Part shown: positions 9,605-21,090 of the stretch, piece after piece
Position numbering within the stretch: position 1 is the first letter of the stretch
Layout: every line of letters starts with the position of its first letter
Assembly: GCA_024220525.1 (NCBI GenBank)
Contig: JAMYWO010000392.1
Location: 1-31,796 of the forward strand
DNA: 31,796 nt
Direction of reading: 5' to 3'
DNA from: Cochliopodium minus
Taxonomy: Eukaryota > Discosea > Himatismenida > Cochliopodiidae
Made by a program: the position numbers and the translations under genes
Notes under the pieces: generated by a model
What the model saw: the letters and a program-made list of their open reading frames with translations, nothing else
The model's database searches: none
What the model was told of the DNA's origin: nothing

Positions 9605-12498
9605 ATGTTATCCAATTCGAGTTCATCCTTTTCATCTCATAATCTATTTTTATGTGGTAAAGGGAAAAATAATTAATTGACTTCACAAATTTATCAATAA
9701 AAAAGAAAATGGAGATGTTTTGGCCTTTGGAAGCAATGAATACTCAGAATGTGGTTGGAACAATGTACAGAATGGGATCAGATTATTCAAACCAACCAAA
9801 ATCTTGAACAATCCAAATATCCTATCAGTGATCACAGGATCGTCCACATCTTTTTATTTGGAAAGTAAAAAAAAAAAATATTAACACTATGTGATTATAA
9901 CAATAACTATTTTGAATAGAAAATGGAAATTTATACGGTTGTGGTAAAAAAATTTTTTTATGCGAGAATTTATGATAAGGAAAAATAATTTTCATATTAT
10001 GCGAATCACCATACATGGTAAATAAGAAGATATCTCCAATATAGAGATGAATGATACACATATTCAAAAAGAAAAAAAATTTCCCCTTGTGTTTGTGATC
10101 AATTTTATGAGGTATTAATTTTGGATAATAATGACAACATAAATGCACCAAGAATCGAATCAAAAAAATAATATATAAAATATTTCTTAGAACAAATGAA
10201 GAAAACATCTTCAAAAAAAATTTAATTAAAATAAAATAATACTTAAAATTAAATAAAATAAAACAATACCCTTGAAGGAAATCCCAATCTTAAAAATTAA
10301 TACAAAAAGAAGAAAATTCTACCCTCCATAGATTTGATAACAAAAAATTTGAAATGAAACACAAAAATTCTTTCATAAAAAAAATAACACTTATCATAAG
10401 TAGAATGATGACAAAAATGACGAATATAACTTTATATGCCACAAATTTTCAAAGCCAAAAATTTTTTATTTGTTTGTCAGTGATTGATTTGTGTTAAAAT
10501 TTAATCCTACTTCTCCATTCTCGAATGGAATAATTCTTTATCCCTTATCCACACTTTTTAATTGTTTTTTTTTTTTATTTTTAATTTTAATATATTAGGA
10601 TTGAATTATCATCAACAGTTGGGAATCAGTAGAGAACAAGGAATAGTGGGTACTTTCACTTTTATCACGGCTGGCGTTAAACAAGTGTTTGCGTCAGAAT
10701 TTTTCACAATTATACAAAAAAGTAAAATAAATTTAAAATAAATTTATTCATTTTAATTTTTTATTTTTTTATTTTTATTTCATATTTTTTAAATTAGATC
10801 AACTTATTTTTAAATTGGATATAATTTTTCAAATAATAAAAAAAATTTTCTTTGTTCATCATTCAATTATTATTATCATTTTTTTATTTTTTATTATTTA
10901 TTCATTTTTATTAAAAAGTTGACGGAAAGATATACTACACCGGCTTTCTCAAAGGAACTAACGACACAAGTGACGGTTTTTGCGAAATACCTATTGACAA
11001 TGTGGTTTCTTTCTCCTCTGGGTGGGGCCATACTCTTTTTCTCAAAAGTATTCCAAATTTTTTATTTTTTATTTCAAATCTTTTATTTTTTATTTTATTT
11101 TTATTGTATTTTTTATTTTTTATTTCAAATTTTTTATTTTTTAACTAATTTATTTTTTATTTATTTTTATTTCAAATTTTCATTTCAAATTTTTTATTGA
11201 AGTTATTATTTAAAAAATTAAATTTTTATTTTTACTGAAGTTATTATTTAAAAAATTAAATTTTTTATTTTTTTATTTTTATTTCAGAAAATGGAGAAGT
11301 ATGGGTGCTAGGAAACAACGAGTATGGCCAGTGTGGATTCTCCAACAGAACCACCGTCATAAAACAACCGAAACTGCTACTCTCCGACAAAAATATCATC
11401 TCTGTTACATGTGGATGGACTCATTCAAACATATTAATCAGTAAAATTTTTAATTTTATTCTTTATTTTTATTTATTATTTTATATTTTTGATTTATTCA
11501 TTTCTTTTCAACTTTTTTAAAATTTTTTGTTAATTTTTTTAAATTTTTTTTAATTTTTTTCTAAAAGAAAGCATAAAAGGGATCACAACACTGAAAACTT
11601 TTGGGTACAACTTCAGTGGGCAGCTAGGACTTGGGCACAAAAATCATCGTGTATTTGGTGTCCAAACTGCGAAAGGCCTCCAAAACATCGCCTCTGTCCA
11701 CTGTGGAAATCAGCATACCTTGCTTTTAATGAGTAAAAAAAAAAAATTATTTTTTTTTTTGTTTGATTTTTTTTAAAAAATTATTTTTTTTTTTCTTTTT
11801 TTTTTCAAAATAACTTGATACACTTTAATTTTTTTTTAAAATATTACCTTAAGATAACGGAGATGTTTATGGTGCTGGGCACAATACCTGTGGACAACTT
11901 TCCTTAGGGTTCAATGACAAGGACGTCGATATTTTCCAAAGGTCTTCTGTTTCCAACATCAAATCTGTTTCTACAGGAAGTTATCATTCTATTTTTGTCA
12001 ATGGTATTTTTTAAATTTTCAGTTTAATTTCAATTATTTTTTTTTTAAAATTTCTATTTATTTTTTTTTTATTTTTTTTTGAAAAGACAAAAATGAAATA
12101 TTTGTTTGCGGAATTGGGTAGAAACACTTTTTTTTTTATTAATTTTTTTAAAAATTTATTTTCGACCTAAAAAAAGGGAATTAGGAAATTTGGGACTAGG
12201 TAATTTGGAAAGTAAAAACATTGCAACAAAGCTTGATTTCATTGATAATTTGAAAACTTTGAACAATCAAAGAGCCCATGTGGTAAAAAATTGAACCTTT
12301 AAAAATATATCCTTCAAAATTTACCAACACTAGGAATGGTCTCCTGAAATCCACAAATATTTTCCTGTTTCATATAAACTCACTGTGTTTGCATTTTTGG
12401 TTTGTTTGAAAAGAAAATCTGCAAAAAACCAAAGTTATAAAGTTCCCAAACCCATACAAAAATTTTTGATTTTACTCTCATTTTCAAACCCAAACTAA
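9605..12498 (+). CDS. Seven-bladed RCC1-repeat protein with a C-terminal EW-H-PKPI motif
   Basis: Predicted RCC1-like beta-propeller of 418 aa. Exons: 9605-9656, 9706-9864, 9920-9943 (24 nt), 10599-10721, 10919-11047, 11288-11440, 11568-11732, 11854-12003, 12087-12117, 12177-12282, 12334-12498; phases agree throughout. Seven repeats of the form NGxVYxxGxNxxGQLG...SVxCGxxHxxxL can be counted, enough for a complete propeller. Blades are mostly one exon each, starting at the ENG/DNG strand; blades 2 and 7 are split. The last exon (54 aa) begins EWSPEIHKYF and contains KVPKPIQ. It is also found in the other RCC1 gene at 30449-31336. The ATG at 9605 follows the Roco stop by 71 bp and opens a 17-residue Ser-rich leader (MLSNSSSSF). 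Role unknown; RCC1 propellers serve as GEFs or protein-binding scaffolds, and no Ran-specific residues were assessed. Confidence 0.85.
9944..10598 (+). other. 655-nt intron holding a MITE copy
   Basis: Intron between the 24-nt exon at 9920-9943 and the exon at 10599. It is several times longer than its neighbours. A MITE copy occupies 9974-10091. The remainder (10092-10598) is AT-rich with a small palindrome near 10392 (ACTTAT then ATAAGT) and no gene that I can support. Confidence 0.7.
9974..10091 (+). mobile_element. MITE copy 1 (internally shortened)
   Basis: About 118 bp starting GATAAGGAAAAATAATTT and ending TTTCCCCTTGTG, so the ends are imperfect inverted repeats. It shares TTATGCGAATCACC and ATATCTCCAATATAGAGAT with the copy at 27129-27307, but lacks the segment containing TGTATGTAATATCAATTG and most of the hairpin near the 3' end. 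It has no coding capacity. It lies in an intron of the RCC1 gene. Confidence 0.7.
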
Positions 12499-12529
12499 AT
12501 AAAGTTACATTTAATTTTTTTATCGCTAA

Positions 12530-15500
12530 TTAGTTTTTTTCCATTTCGTTATCAAAATCATTCCATTTTGTGTTTTCTTCATGTGCTTGATTTTCATGCA
12601 TGTTTCCTTGATTTCCAAAAACAAATAGTTCTGTTTGACGTCGAGAGATGTTTTTTAAAATGAAAAGAGATATTAAGAAAGCCAAAATAATAAATAAAGG
12701 AATTCCTAAAGAAAGACCAATGATCAGCCCCTTTTTAGATTTACAATTTGAATTTAAAGTTGTTGAAAGAGAAACAGAAAGAGAATTTTGTTGATTCAGA
12801 ACGTTAGATTCAATTTTATCACAATTATTTTTTGAATAAGTTGGATTGACTGTCAGTTTCGATGATGAAAAATTAGTTGTTTGGGAACAGTTGTATTTTA
12901 AAAGAGAAAAATCATTTGTTGAACTATTTTGAGGTCTTTCATTTAAAATCAAAGTTATATTTCCGTTCAATGTAACACATCCTGAAACGTTAAAAGATGA
13001 TGAATTGTTATCATTCAAAAAGATGATGATGTTTGAGTTTGAAGTTTGATTGAAATTTCCTTGAATGATTATTGTTGATTGATTCAATGATAGGAAATCT
13101 GTTAACACCAAATTTCCACCAACTGTGATTGTTGTTTGGTTCAATGTTGTTGATTGAGAAATAGTCGTTGTTGAATTAGACAAAGGAATGAAAGAATAAC
13201 CCCAAGCACTATTGTTTTGATCGAAGTCACAACTAATGTTGAAAAGAGATGGATCGACTAATATTCCGCTCAAAGGACAATTCTCACAATCCGCCACTTT
13301 ATACAAACAATTTGGCTGAAGAGTTGATGGAACAGTACTTGAAACGATGTTAGAAGAGAAATTAATAGTGGGTATTGTAGTTGGGTAGATGGTGGATGGA
13401 ACAAAAGTGGTTGGAATGATCGAAGAAGGTGGATTAGAAGAAGGTATGTTTGAAGATGGCGGAGTTGTTGAAGGTGCTACAGTGGATGGCTCCAATGTAG
13501 ACGGAGTTAAAGTCGAAGGAATCAAGGTAGAAGAAGATAATGTTGGGTTAGAACTGGTGCAATTACAAACTCCAACTTTAAAAGGGATTTCTAAAATAAA
13601 TAAAAAATAAAAAATTATTTTTTAAAATTCAAAAAAGTTATTTAATTGAAAAAAAATAAAATGAAAAAAGAACAAAATAATTAAAAATAAAAAAAATGTA
13701 ATTTGTGTCACCTATTTTTAAGTTATCTCCACTCCACGTAGTATTTTGATCAAAATTGCTAGAAATGAATTCATACAAGCTTGGGCAAGTCAAGCCTGTG
13801 GGAAAAGAGTCACAACTTCCGTCACCAACAGCAAAAAAAGAATTGAAGTCATCATTGTAAAAAACGTTTGTAAAATTGCATTCAGAATTTACACCTTCAG
13901 TGATAATCCCTTATAAGGTGAAAAAATAATTATTAAAATAAATAAAAATTAATTTAATTGAAATTTTAAATTAAATTAAAATAAAATTTAAATTAAATTA
14001 AAATAAATTTTAAATTAAATTAAAATAAATTTTTTATTTTAATAAATTTTTTATATTTTAATAAATTTTTTTTTTTAATAAATGATTCAAAATAATGATA
14101 ATACCAACAAAATTTCCACAATTTAATGAACAAGTTATATTGTTGGAAAAATAAGAGTCTTGAATGAGAATGGAATTGGAATCCCCAATTTGCAATCTCC
14201 CTATAAACCCTCCAACTTGGTTATTACCTTCCACCTGATAAAAAAAAAAAAAAATTAATCAAAATTAAACTAAATTAATCAAAATTAAACTAAATTAATC
14301 AAAATTAAACTAAATTAATCAAAATAAGATACATAAGCCCTCGAATATGAATTTGTAATTTGCGTGGGTTGTGAAACAAAGTAATACCCTGAAAATTTTA
14401 GTAAAATTATTGAAAAATCATGAAAAAAAAAAATTTTTTTAATGAAAAAAAAAATTATAAAATTTTTTTAATGAAAAAATAAAAAAGAAAAAAAAAATAA
14501 TTAAATGATAAATTTTTTTTTTACCTACGAAACCACCAGAATAAAAATTAGAAAATAAACTCACACTCTCCTTTACATAACAACCTGATACAACCACCGA
14601 ATCTAATAAACCGGCCAAACCTCCTACGTCAGACAGGATGGCTACAATTACCCCTTTACTCACTCCACTATTCATGATGTTTCCCATAGAAATGGATCCT
14701 ACAAGACCTCCTATAAGAGTCAACAAAAAAATATAAAAATAAAAAAAATGAAATTTTGAAATTTAAAAAATAAAATAAATTTTAGTTGAAAAATAAAAAA
14801 ATTCTTTCATAAAAAAAATATAAAAAAATATAAATAAAAAATATAAAAAAATATAAATCAAAATTTAAAATTTTTAAAAAGATTTCTTTTTTACCAACAT
14901 TAATAGATCCATGGACTATCAATGTCCCATTTTCCAAGTACGGAAATCCTAAATTATGGCTATTATTTATAAGAACAGAGTTCCCACAACTTAATAAAAA
15001 AATCAAAATTTGATGGTTCAAAAGATAATTTTTTGAAAAATTATTACCCCACCAAAGACCCCACATCTTTATTAAATATAATATTATATTAATATAAAAA
15101 AAAAAAAAAAAATTAAATTAAATTTTTACTGTTAAAATTTCTTGTATTTATTAAGGTATTTTGGATGAGGGAATCAGTGATTATACAATTGATAGAATTT
15201 GCAATCAATCCTCCGCTGCATATCATTGTGGAATTTTGATGGATATTGGTCACATTTATATTATTGCTCAGGGAAGGGGATGAGGTATTGAAGATCACAT
15301 TTTCGATCAGGCAATCTGTGCATTCTCCAAATAGCAGAGCAAGATAGCTGCAATTTGATTCCACATAAAAATCTTGGAAGTTTATATTCTTCACCACAGC
15401 ATTCGATCCAGAAGAAAAGAGCCCAGTATAATTCATTGATGTTATTATTTTCAAATTATTAACACTGTATCCTTCTCCTGATAAAGTTCCTTTGTATAAA

Positions 15501-15748
15501 ATAAAATAATAAAAAAAAAAAATTTTTATATATTATTTAATCAAGACAGGAGGATGTATACCTTTGAAGTCCCCAATTGGAATAAATGAAATAGAAGAAC
15601 AATCTATGTTTTGGGCAAGCATATATACACTACTATCATTTGCCGTCATATTTTGGAGATCATCACAATTAGATATAAAAATAGTTTGGGATAGGCAATC
15701 AAATATAACAATTGATAAGAAAATAAACGCATAAAACATTTGTTTCAT
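12530..15748 (-). CDS. Type I surface glycoprotein: GLUG-like repeats, Ser/Thr/Pro stalk, one TM helix
   Basis: Predicted cell-surface adhesin of 763 aa. Exons: 15748-15562, 15489-15130, 15066-15048 (19 nt), 14989-14895, 14710-14525, 14388-14333, 14234-14105, 13909-13712, 13590-12530; phases agree throughout. A signal peptide (MKQMFYAFIFLSIVIFDCLS) leads into repeats of the GLUG/beta-helix type: GEGYSVNNLKI, YTGLFSSGSNAVVKNINF, NVGSLVG, GGLVGSISMGN, GGLAGLLDS, GGFVG, VGGFIGRL. A Ser/Thr/Pro-rich, mucin-like stalk (about 420-500, PSTLEPSTVAPST) precedes a second Asn/Thr-rich solenoid with many N-glycosylation sequons. The TM helix is near 698-722 (GLIIGLSLGIPLFIILAF), preceded by CKSKK, with a 41-residue polar cytoplasmic tail. 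ATG 15748 is chosen over upstream sequence because it starts the signal peptide. Adhesion is inferred from architecture; the ligand is unknown. Its stop lies 30 bp from that of the converging RCC1 gene. Confidence 0.82.
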
Positions 15749-15984
15749 TTTTTTTTTTATCAAAAATAATCTTTCGTTGTGATAAAAATTTTAATCTTAT
15801 CAAATCTTTTTTTAACTATTTCCTCCAACTCAATGGATTTAAGATGTTGATCAACAAAAAAGAAATATTTTGATATCGTGATTCTTTTTAGTGTATTAAA
15901 AAAAAGTTTTTGAAAGAAAATTAATTTTTTTGTTTATTTTTAAAATTTTTTTAATTAAATTAAATTGAAAGGAGGAAAAGGGGA

Positions 15985-18900
15985 TTATTTGATTTTCTCG
16001 TATAGTTTGACGGCAAGATTTCCCTTTCTGTGCTTCAAAGACTCCTTGGAGTTCAAAAAATAAGTGGAAGAAGACATGCCAGAACTAGAAGCAAGACCAA
16101 AAAGTTGGCTGGCCAACATTGTTGTCTTTGCTAAAATAAAAAAATAAAAATTAAAAACAATAAAATAAAAAATAAAAAAATAAGAAAATAAAAAAAAAAT
16201 AAAAAAATTTTACGATTGAGTTCGCAACAAGATACAATGACATTGAAAAGGTCGAGAGCAATTACACCTTGATGTTGAGAATTATCTTTTTTCATGGTTT
16301 GAAGCTCGCCGAGCACCAAGCCCAACAAAGTGTCGATGATGGTTTGGATTTCTAATATAAAAAAAAAATAAAAAAATAAAAAAAATTGAATTTAATTAAA
16401 AAAAATTGAATTTAATTAAAAAAAATGATAATCAAATAAAAAAAAAAAATCTTTAAATAAAATAAAAAATAATTAGTTAATTTAAATAAAATAAAAAATA
16501 ATTAGTTAATTTAAATCTAATTTAAAATTAAAAGTACCATTAGAATATTGTTCGTCTCCAGCATAAAGTTCATCGTTGGATTCAACACCAGTAACGTGAT
16601 AGATGAGATTATCTTGAGCCAAGGAAGAGAGGAGAGGGATGAGAGAGATGAAGATTTTGGATTTTGCGTCAGAGTCAGGGAGCCAGGTCTTGTCCTTCAC
16701 CACACGGACGAGTGCGTGGATGAGGTAGAATGGGCCTAATTCAGGGTGACCTAGTCGACAAGAATTGAAAAAAAAATAAAAAATTAAAAATTTTGACAGA
16801 TAAAGAAAGAAAAAAACAAAAATTAAAATTGTTATTGTAACAAAAAAAAAAATTTAAATCCATGTAAAGAAAAAATTTTTATAGAAAAAAAAATTTAAAA
16901 GTTTAAAAAACAAATAAACAAAAAAAAAATTTTTTCAAGAAAAAATAAAAATAAAACAAAAACAAATTATATTTTAAATCAAAATGAAAAAAAAAATTAC
17001 CAGGAATGATCAAGCAAGTGGAGTTAAATTGCAACAAAAGAGAAACAAGCCTTTCCTCCTTCTCACGAGCTTGACGCATCAAAGACTCGGAAGAAGTGTC
17101 ATCAAAAGAGAAGTCTTGCAACAAAGTGATGGCGCTCTTGAACAAACTCTCCGCTTGGGAAACTGCGCCGTTCACCAAAGCTACTTGACCAGAGTGGAGG
17201 TATAACTCAAATCTCGTGAGGGGGCTGTCCATGGAAGGAATTGTGATGTAACTGAAAGCCACACAAGCTATAATAAAAAAACATAAATATTTTTTAATTA
17301 TTAATAAATTTTTTAAATTATTTTAATAATTTTGAAAGAAAATTATTTAACATTAAAATAACGATAATTTAAGAAAACGTAAAAAAAAAAAAAAAATTTT
17401 AAAAATCTTTTTATTGAATAATCAAAATAATGTTGAAAAGAAATTTTACTATTCAATTTTGAATATTTTAAAAGGATGTTTTAAATAAAGAAACAGACAT
17501 GCCCAATATTACAACTTTGTTAGCGGATATAAATTAAATAATAACAAATTTTGAACTGTTGTAAAATTTTGAACATCTCTATCAAATAAATAAAAATTTA
17601 AATTTAACAAATAAAGGTGTTTGATTTTGAGAAATTTATTGAAAAAAAACCAAAAAAAATAAATTTTAAAATTTAATTTATGAAAATAAAAAAAAAACAT
17701 ACCACGGACAAAAGGGACAGTCTTGGAATTGTGATGACCTACAAGTCTCAAAGTGAACATGGTCAAAGCGTTGACAGCAAGGACGAGCTGCCTTTTGACT
17801 ACATCGAAGAAACCGAAAGCACGGCGAGACTCACTGTAGAAAGAGAGTTGCTTTTCGACGTCTTTCCCATAGTCCACTCTGCTGATGAAGGTGCAGAGCA
17901 AGCTGGCGACTTGTTTGCGCTCGTCTTCGAAACTGAGTGAGTTGATGGAGTCGTGGACTGACTTGGCGGAAACGAAAACCACGTGAGCCAAAAGGGGGTC
18001 GGTACATTTATCAGGAAAACGAGAAAAGCTCTTATTTTTTTGAAAATTTTTATAAAAAAATAAAAAATAATTAATATAATCAATCTATCTTAATTTTGAA
18101 AAGAAAAAAGCAAAAAATAAAAACATAAAAAATTAACAAATTTTTTTAGTTACCTTTAGAATAGCTTTGTTAATCTCTACAGCATGTTCTCCGTTGAAAA
18201 GATCAACAAGCTTCATGAAGTTGCTGAGTTTGTAGACGACAGTGAAGTCGGGATAGTTTGCCAAGATCTTCTGAGCAATGGATTGCAACTGATGTTGGCA
18301 CTTTTCCTTGGCGTTGGCGCTGTTGACGTGTTCCAAAACATCCCTCAACATCGCATTTACATCCTTAGGGGAGCAATATTTGACAGGGTACTCGATCCAA
18401 ATCTCGGCCAAGTTGATGTACTCTTCAATTTCTGTCAATTTGGTGATGTGTTTCCACACTTCGTTCAAAACTGGGACCTGATGTTCCTTCTTGGGAGGAG
18501 TCAAAGTCAAGTTGACACCTGAAAGAGGGGGTATTAAGAAGAATAATCAAAAGTAAAGATAGTTTTGTGAAAATCAAGAATAAAGTAAAAAAAAAAAAAT
18601 CAACAAAAGAAAAATCAAAAATTTGGAAAAAAAAAAACATAACTGGAAAAAATAGAGTAGATTTTTACCTAGTGTAGAATACAGTTTATTTTTTGAAAAG
18701 CCGGTGTCGTTACTTGTTTGGATCAAAGCAGTGACCTCAACAGATAAGGACGCAATCAACTCTGGGGAAAAGTTGGATATGATGTGGTGGAGAGTGAGCG
18801 CGTCCTTGTTCAACTTGTACTTTGCCAAAATCTCGAGCAAAGGACCCTGTTCCTTCGATCCGTGAGCAATACACTGCAACAACCAATCGACAGCAGGAGA

Positions 18901-20775
18901 ATAAAGATCCAAGTAAGTGGCTTCATCAATTTTGTTGTTTTCCAAAATAACGTTGAGCTTTTTGGAAGTGATGTGTTGCATTTGGACCTCTAAGTGATCG
19001 CAAAAACTGGTGATCAAATATTGTTTGAGGGATGGCTTGGCTTCATATCCCTTTCTTGCTAAGTATGCTCTTGCGAAAGTGGCGACCAAAGGATCTCCAA
19101 TCCCTCTCAACTGTTTGGTGATTCTTGTGAAGATGGGAAGGAAAGGATCTCTGTATAAAAATTTGTAGCAATGGATGATTGCCATTTCGACGTAGAGTCT
19201 AGGAAGGAGTTCTCTAATGGAAGCGATTTTGTGGAACCAATTTTTACATGTTTCTCTGTTTCAATAATCAAACAAAAAAAAAAATAATTATTTCATAAAA
19301 CAAAAAAATGAAGAGATAAAGAATATTTTAGTAAAAATGATCGATATAAATCAAATGATTATATGATATTTGGATCTCATTGATCAATGAGATAGTATCT
19401 TGTGTTGTGATATAAAAATTGATCCAAATTATATGGTGCAGATTAAATTCTCACAAAAAATTACCTTGCAGAAGATGTTACACTCTCAGGAGACAAAACT
19501 TCAGACAATGATCTTGGTTGTTTGTTTGTGTGATCTTCATGCTCGATGGCCTTTTCTCTGATTCTTTGATAGACCAACTTTCCGAAGGTATCCAAGATCT
19601 CACTGATGAGCACGAACTTGGATGGATAAAATCTGATTACTTGAGTATCACCCAAAACTTTTGCGCACTATGAAGAGATCATATTAATTCAAATTTGATA
19701 TCATTAAATTTAATTGATTGAAAATTTACCCTAATAGCGATTTTCAATGCTTTTACTCTATTTTTTTCGATTTCCCATGCATGTATGAGTTCATCGTGAA
19801 GAGATTGCACATGATCCACATACACTTGTTGCTCAACTTGTCTTATTTGATCATCTTTATTTTCTTCTTTATCCAATTCTTCCAATCTTTGTTTTGTTTT
19901 ATTCCCTTGGATTTGAACTAATATATAAGCAAAAAATATTGATGAGTTCAATGATATTTTTGAGTATTCATTTACCTTTTGGTACATTTTCCAAGAATGT
20001 CTAAATTTAACGAATGATAAGTGAAATTAAAGTAATAAATTTAAAATAACAGTTCATAAGGGTTCATTTTAATATTTACCACTTCTATTTGCAATTTTTC
20101 AGATGTTGTATATTTTTGAAGGATTGGTGCCTTCTTCGATGACCATGGAATGAATCCTTCATCAAAATAATCTTCATTTGCTTTTGGTTGTGCAAATTTA
20201 TAGCCTGTTGTTTCTTGAAGATCATATTTGTCTCCCAACATATCTTTCATCACCCCCAAAGGATCATCTTGCAATGATCCTTTTGATTTATTTTCAGTGA
20301 TCCCCAATGGATCTGATGTTACACCAAGAGGGTCAGATGTGACAGAAGATGAATTTAATGGATCATCCACTGTAAAATATTTGATTTAAACAATATAAAT
20401 ATTTATATTTTGAAAAAGAAAAAGAAAATTTATATTTTTATTCAAATAAATATTTATATTATCACTGCAATATATTGATCAAAATGAATTCCTTATTGCA
20501 TAATCAAATTATATATTTATTCAAATTATTTATATTTATTTCATACCCACAACTTCAGTTTGTTTTGTTTCTGGAATTTTTTCATTTTGGATTATGATTA
20601 ATTCTTTTGGTAGGAGTGGATGTTGTTCTACATCTTGAAAATTCTTTAAATTTAATTCTTTATTTTCAGAATCATATTCTCTTGATCTTGAAGCCCTATA
20701 TAAATTAAATTGATGGATATTTGTGATATGAAAAAATTATGGATATTACCATTGATATTGTTGCTGTTGAGACAT
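15985..20775 (-). CDS. VPS35L: VPS35L, Retriever (Commander) endosomal recycling subunit
   Basis: Large VPS35-like scaffold of Retriever, which with VPS26C and VPS29 recycles cargo from endosomes via the Commander complex. It is 974 aa, close to the human protein. Exons: 20775-20750, 20695-20547, 20369-20080, 20000-19976 (25 nt), 19917-19730, 19667-19465, 19255-18669, 18518-18154, 18030-17703, 17267-17001, 16750-16538, 16351-16214, 16130-15985; all phases agree. Family-specific blocks run along the whole length: W-SRSREY near the start, DPL repeats, IPWSSKKAPILQKYTTSEKL, FYPSKFVLISEILDTFGKLVY, ETCKNWFHKIASIRELLPR, IRGIGDPLV-like LRGIGDPLVATFARAYL, AEIWIEYPVKY, FEDERKQVASL, QLSFYSESRRAF, RACVAFSYITIPS, and LYLHSGQVAL. 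These distinguish it from VPS35 proper. The short DPL repeats in the N-terminal disordered region match the human VPS35L tail. No partner subunits occur in this window. Confidence 0.95.
17268..17702 (-). other. 435-nt VPS35L intron containing a dispersed repeat
   Basis: Intron between exons 18030-17703 and 17267-17001, longer than most others in the gene. It contains the dispersed repeat copy B (17520-17585). Otherwise it is A/T-rich sequence with no visible gene or RNA. Confidence 0.75.
17520..17585. repeat. Short dispersed intronic repeat, copy B
   Basis: About 66 bp with AGCGGATATAAA, CAAATTTTGAACTGTTGTAA and ACATCTCTATCAAA, aligned in the same order and orientation as copy A at 4350-4417. 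It lies in a VPS35L intron. The similarity goes beyond shared AT-richness because the GCGGATAT, AACTGTT and ACATC blocks keep their spacing. Confidence 0.55.
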
Positions 20776-21090
20776 TTTGACCAATTTTTTTTTTTTCAAA
20801 TATAAAAATTTTTCTTTTTTAACTTTAGTCTATGAGAATCTGAACAAAATTTGAACAAAACTGGTTATGGAAATATTTTTTCAGGGTAACAATGAATTTG
20901 GAAGAAATTTTTCTTCATATAAAATTTTTGAAAGATCCAATAATCAAATTTCAATTGTTCATCATTGTGCTTGAATTTTGATTGTTAGAAAATTCAAATA
21001 ATTTGAGATTTTTTCAGTTTAAGAAATCAACTCATTTGAAAAATCATAAAATAAAATAAAATAAATAAATAAAAATTTAAATAAAAAAAA
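20776..21090. promoter_or_regulatory. 315-bp divergent intergenic region
   Basis: Between the ATG of VPS35L (minus) and the ATG of the first ubiquitin-like/RING gene (plus). It must contain both promoters. Repeated TTGAACAAAA / TGAACAAAATTT-like words occur near 20836-20862 and an AATAA-rich stretch directly precedes 21091. I see no gene, RNA or known element. Confidence 0.5.

Noticed and set aside
9825-10214. 129-residue minus-strand frame
   Set aside because: It covers the MITE and intron sequence of the RCC1 gene, shows no family resemblance and has intron-like composition.
13389-13610. Gly/Val-rich plus-strand frame
   Set aside because: It is the antisense of the Ser/Thr/Pro stalk of the surface glycoprotein.
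14262-14330. Possible CRISPR-like array (repeated AAATTAATCAAAATTAAACT units)
   Set aside because: It is a short tandem repeat within an intron, without variable spacers, in a eukaryotic gene.
17680-17940. Plus-strand frames inside VPS35L (also 18184-18522 and 18784-18993)
   Set aside because: Antisense shadows of strongly conserved VPS35L exons.
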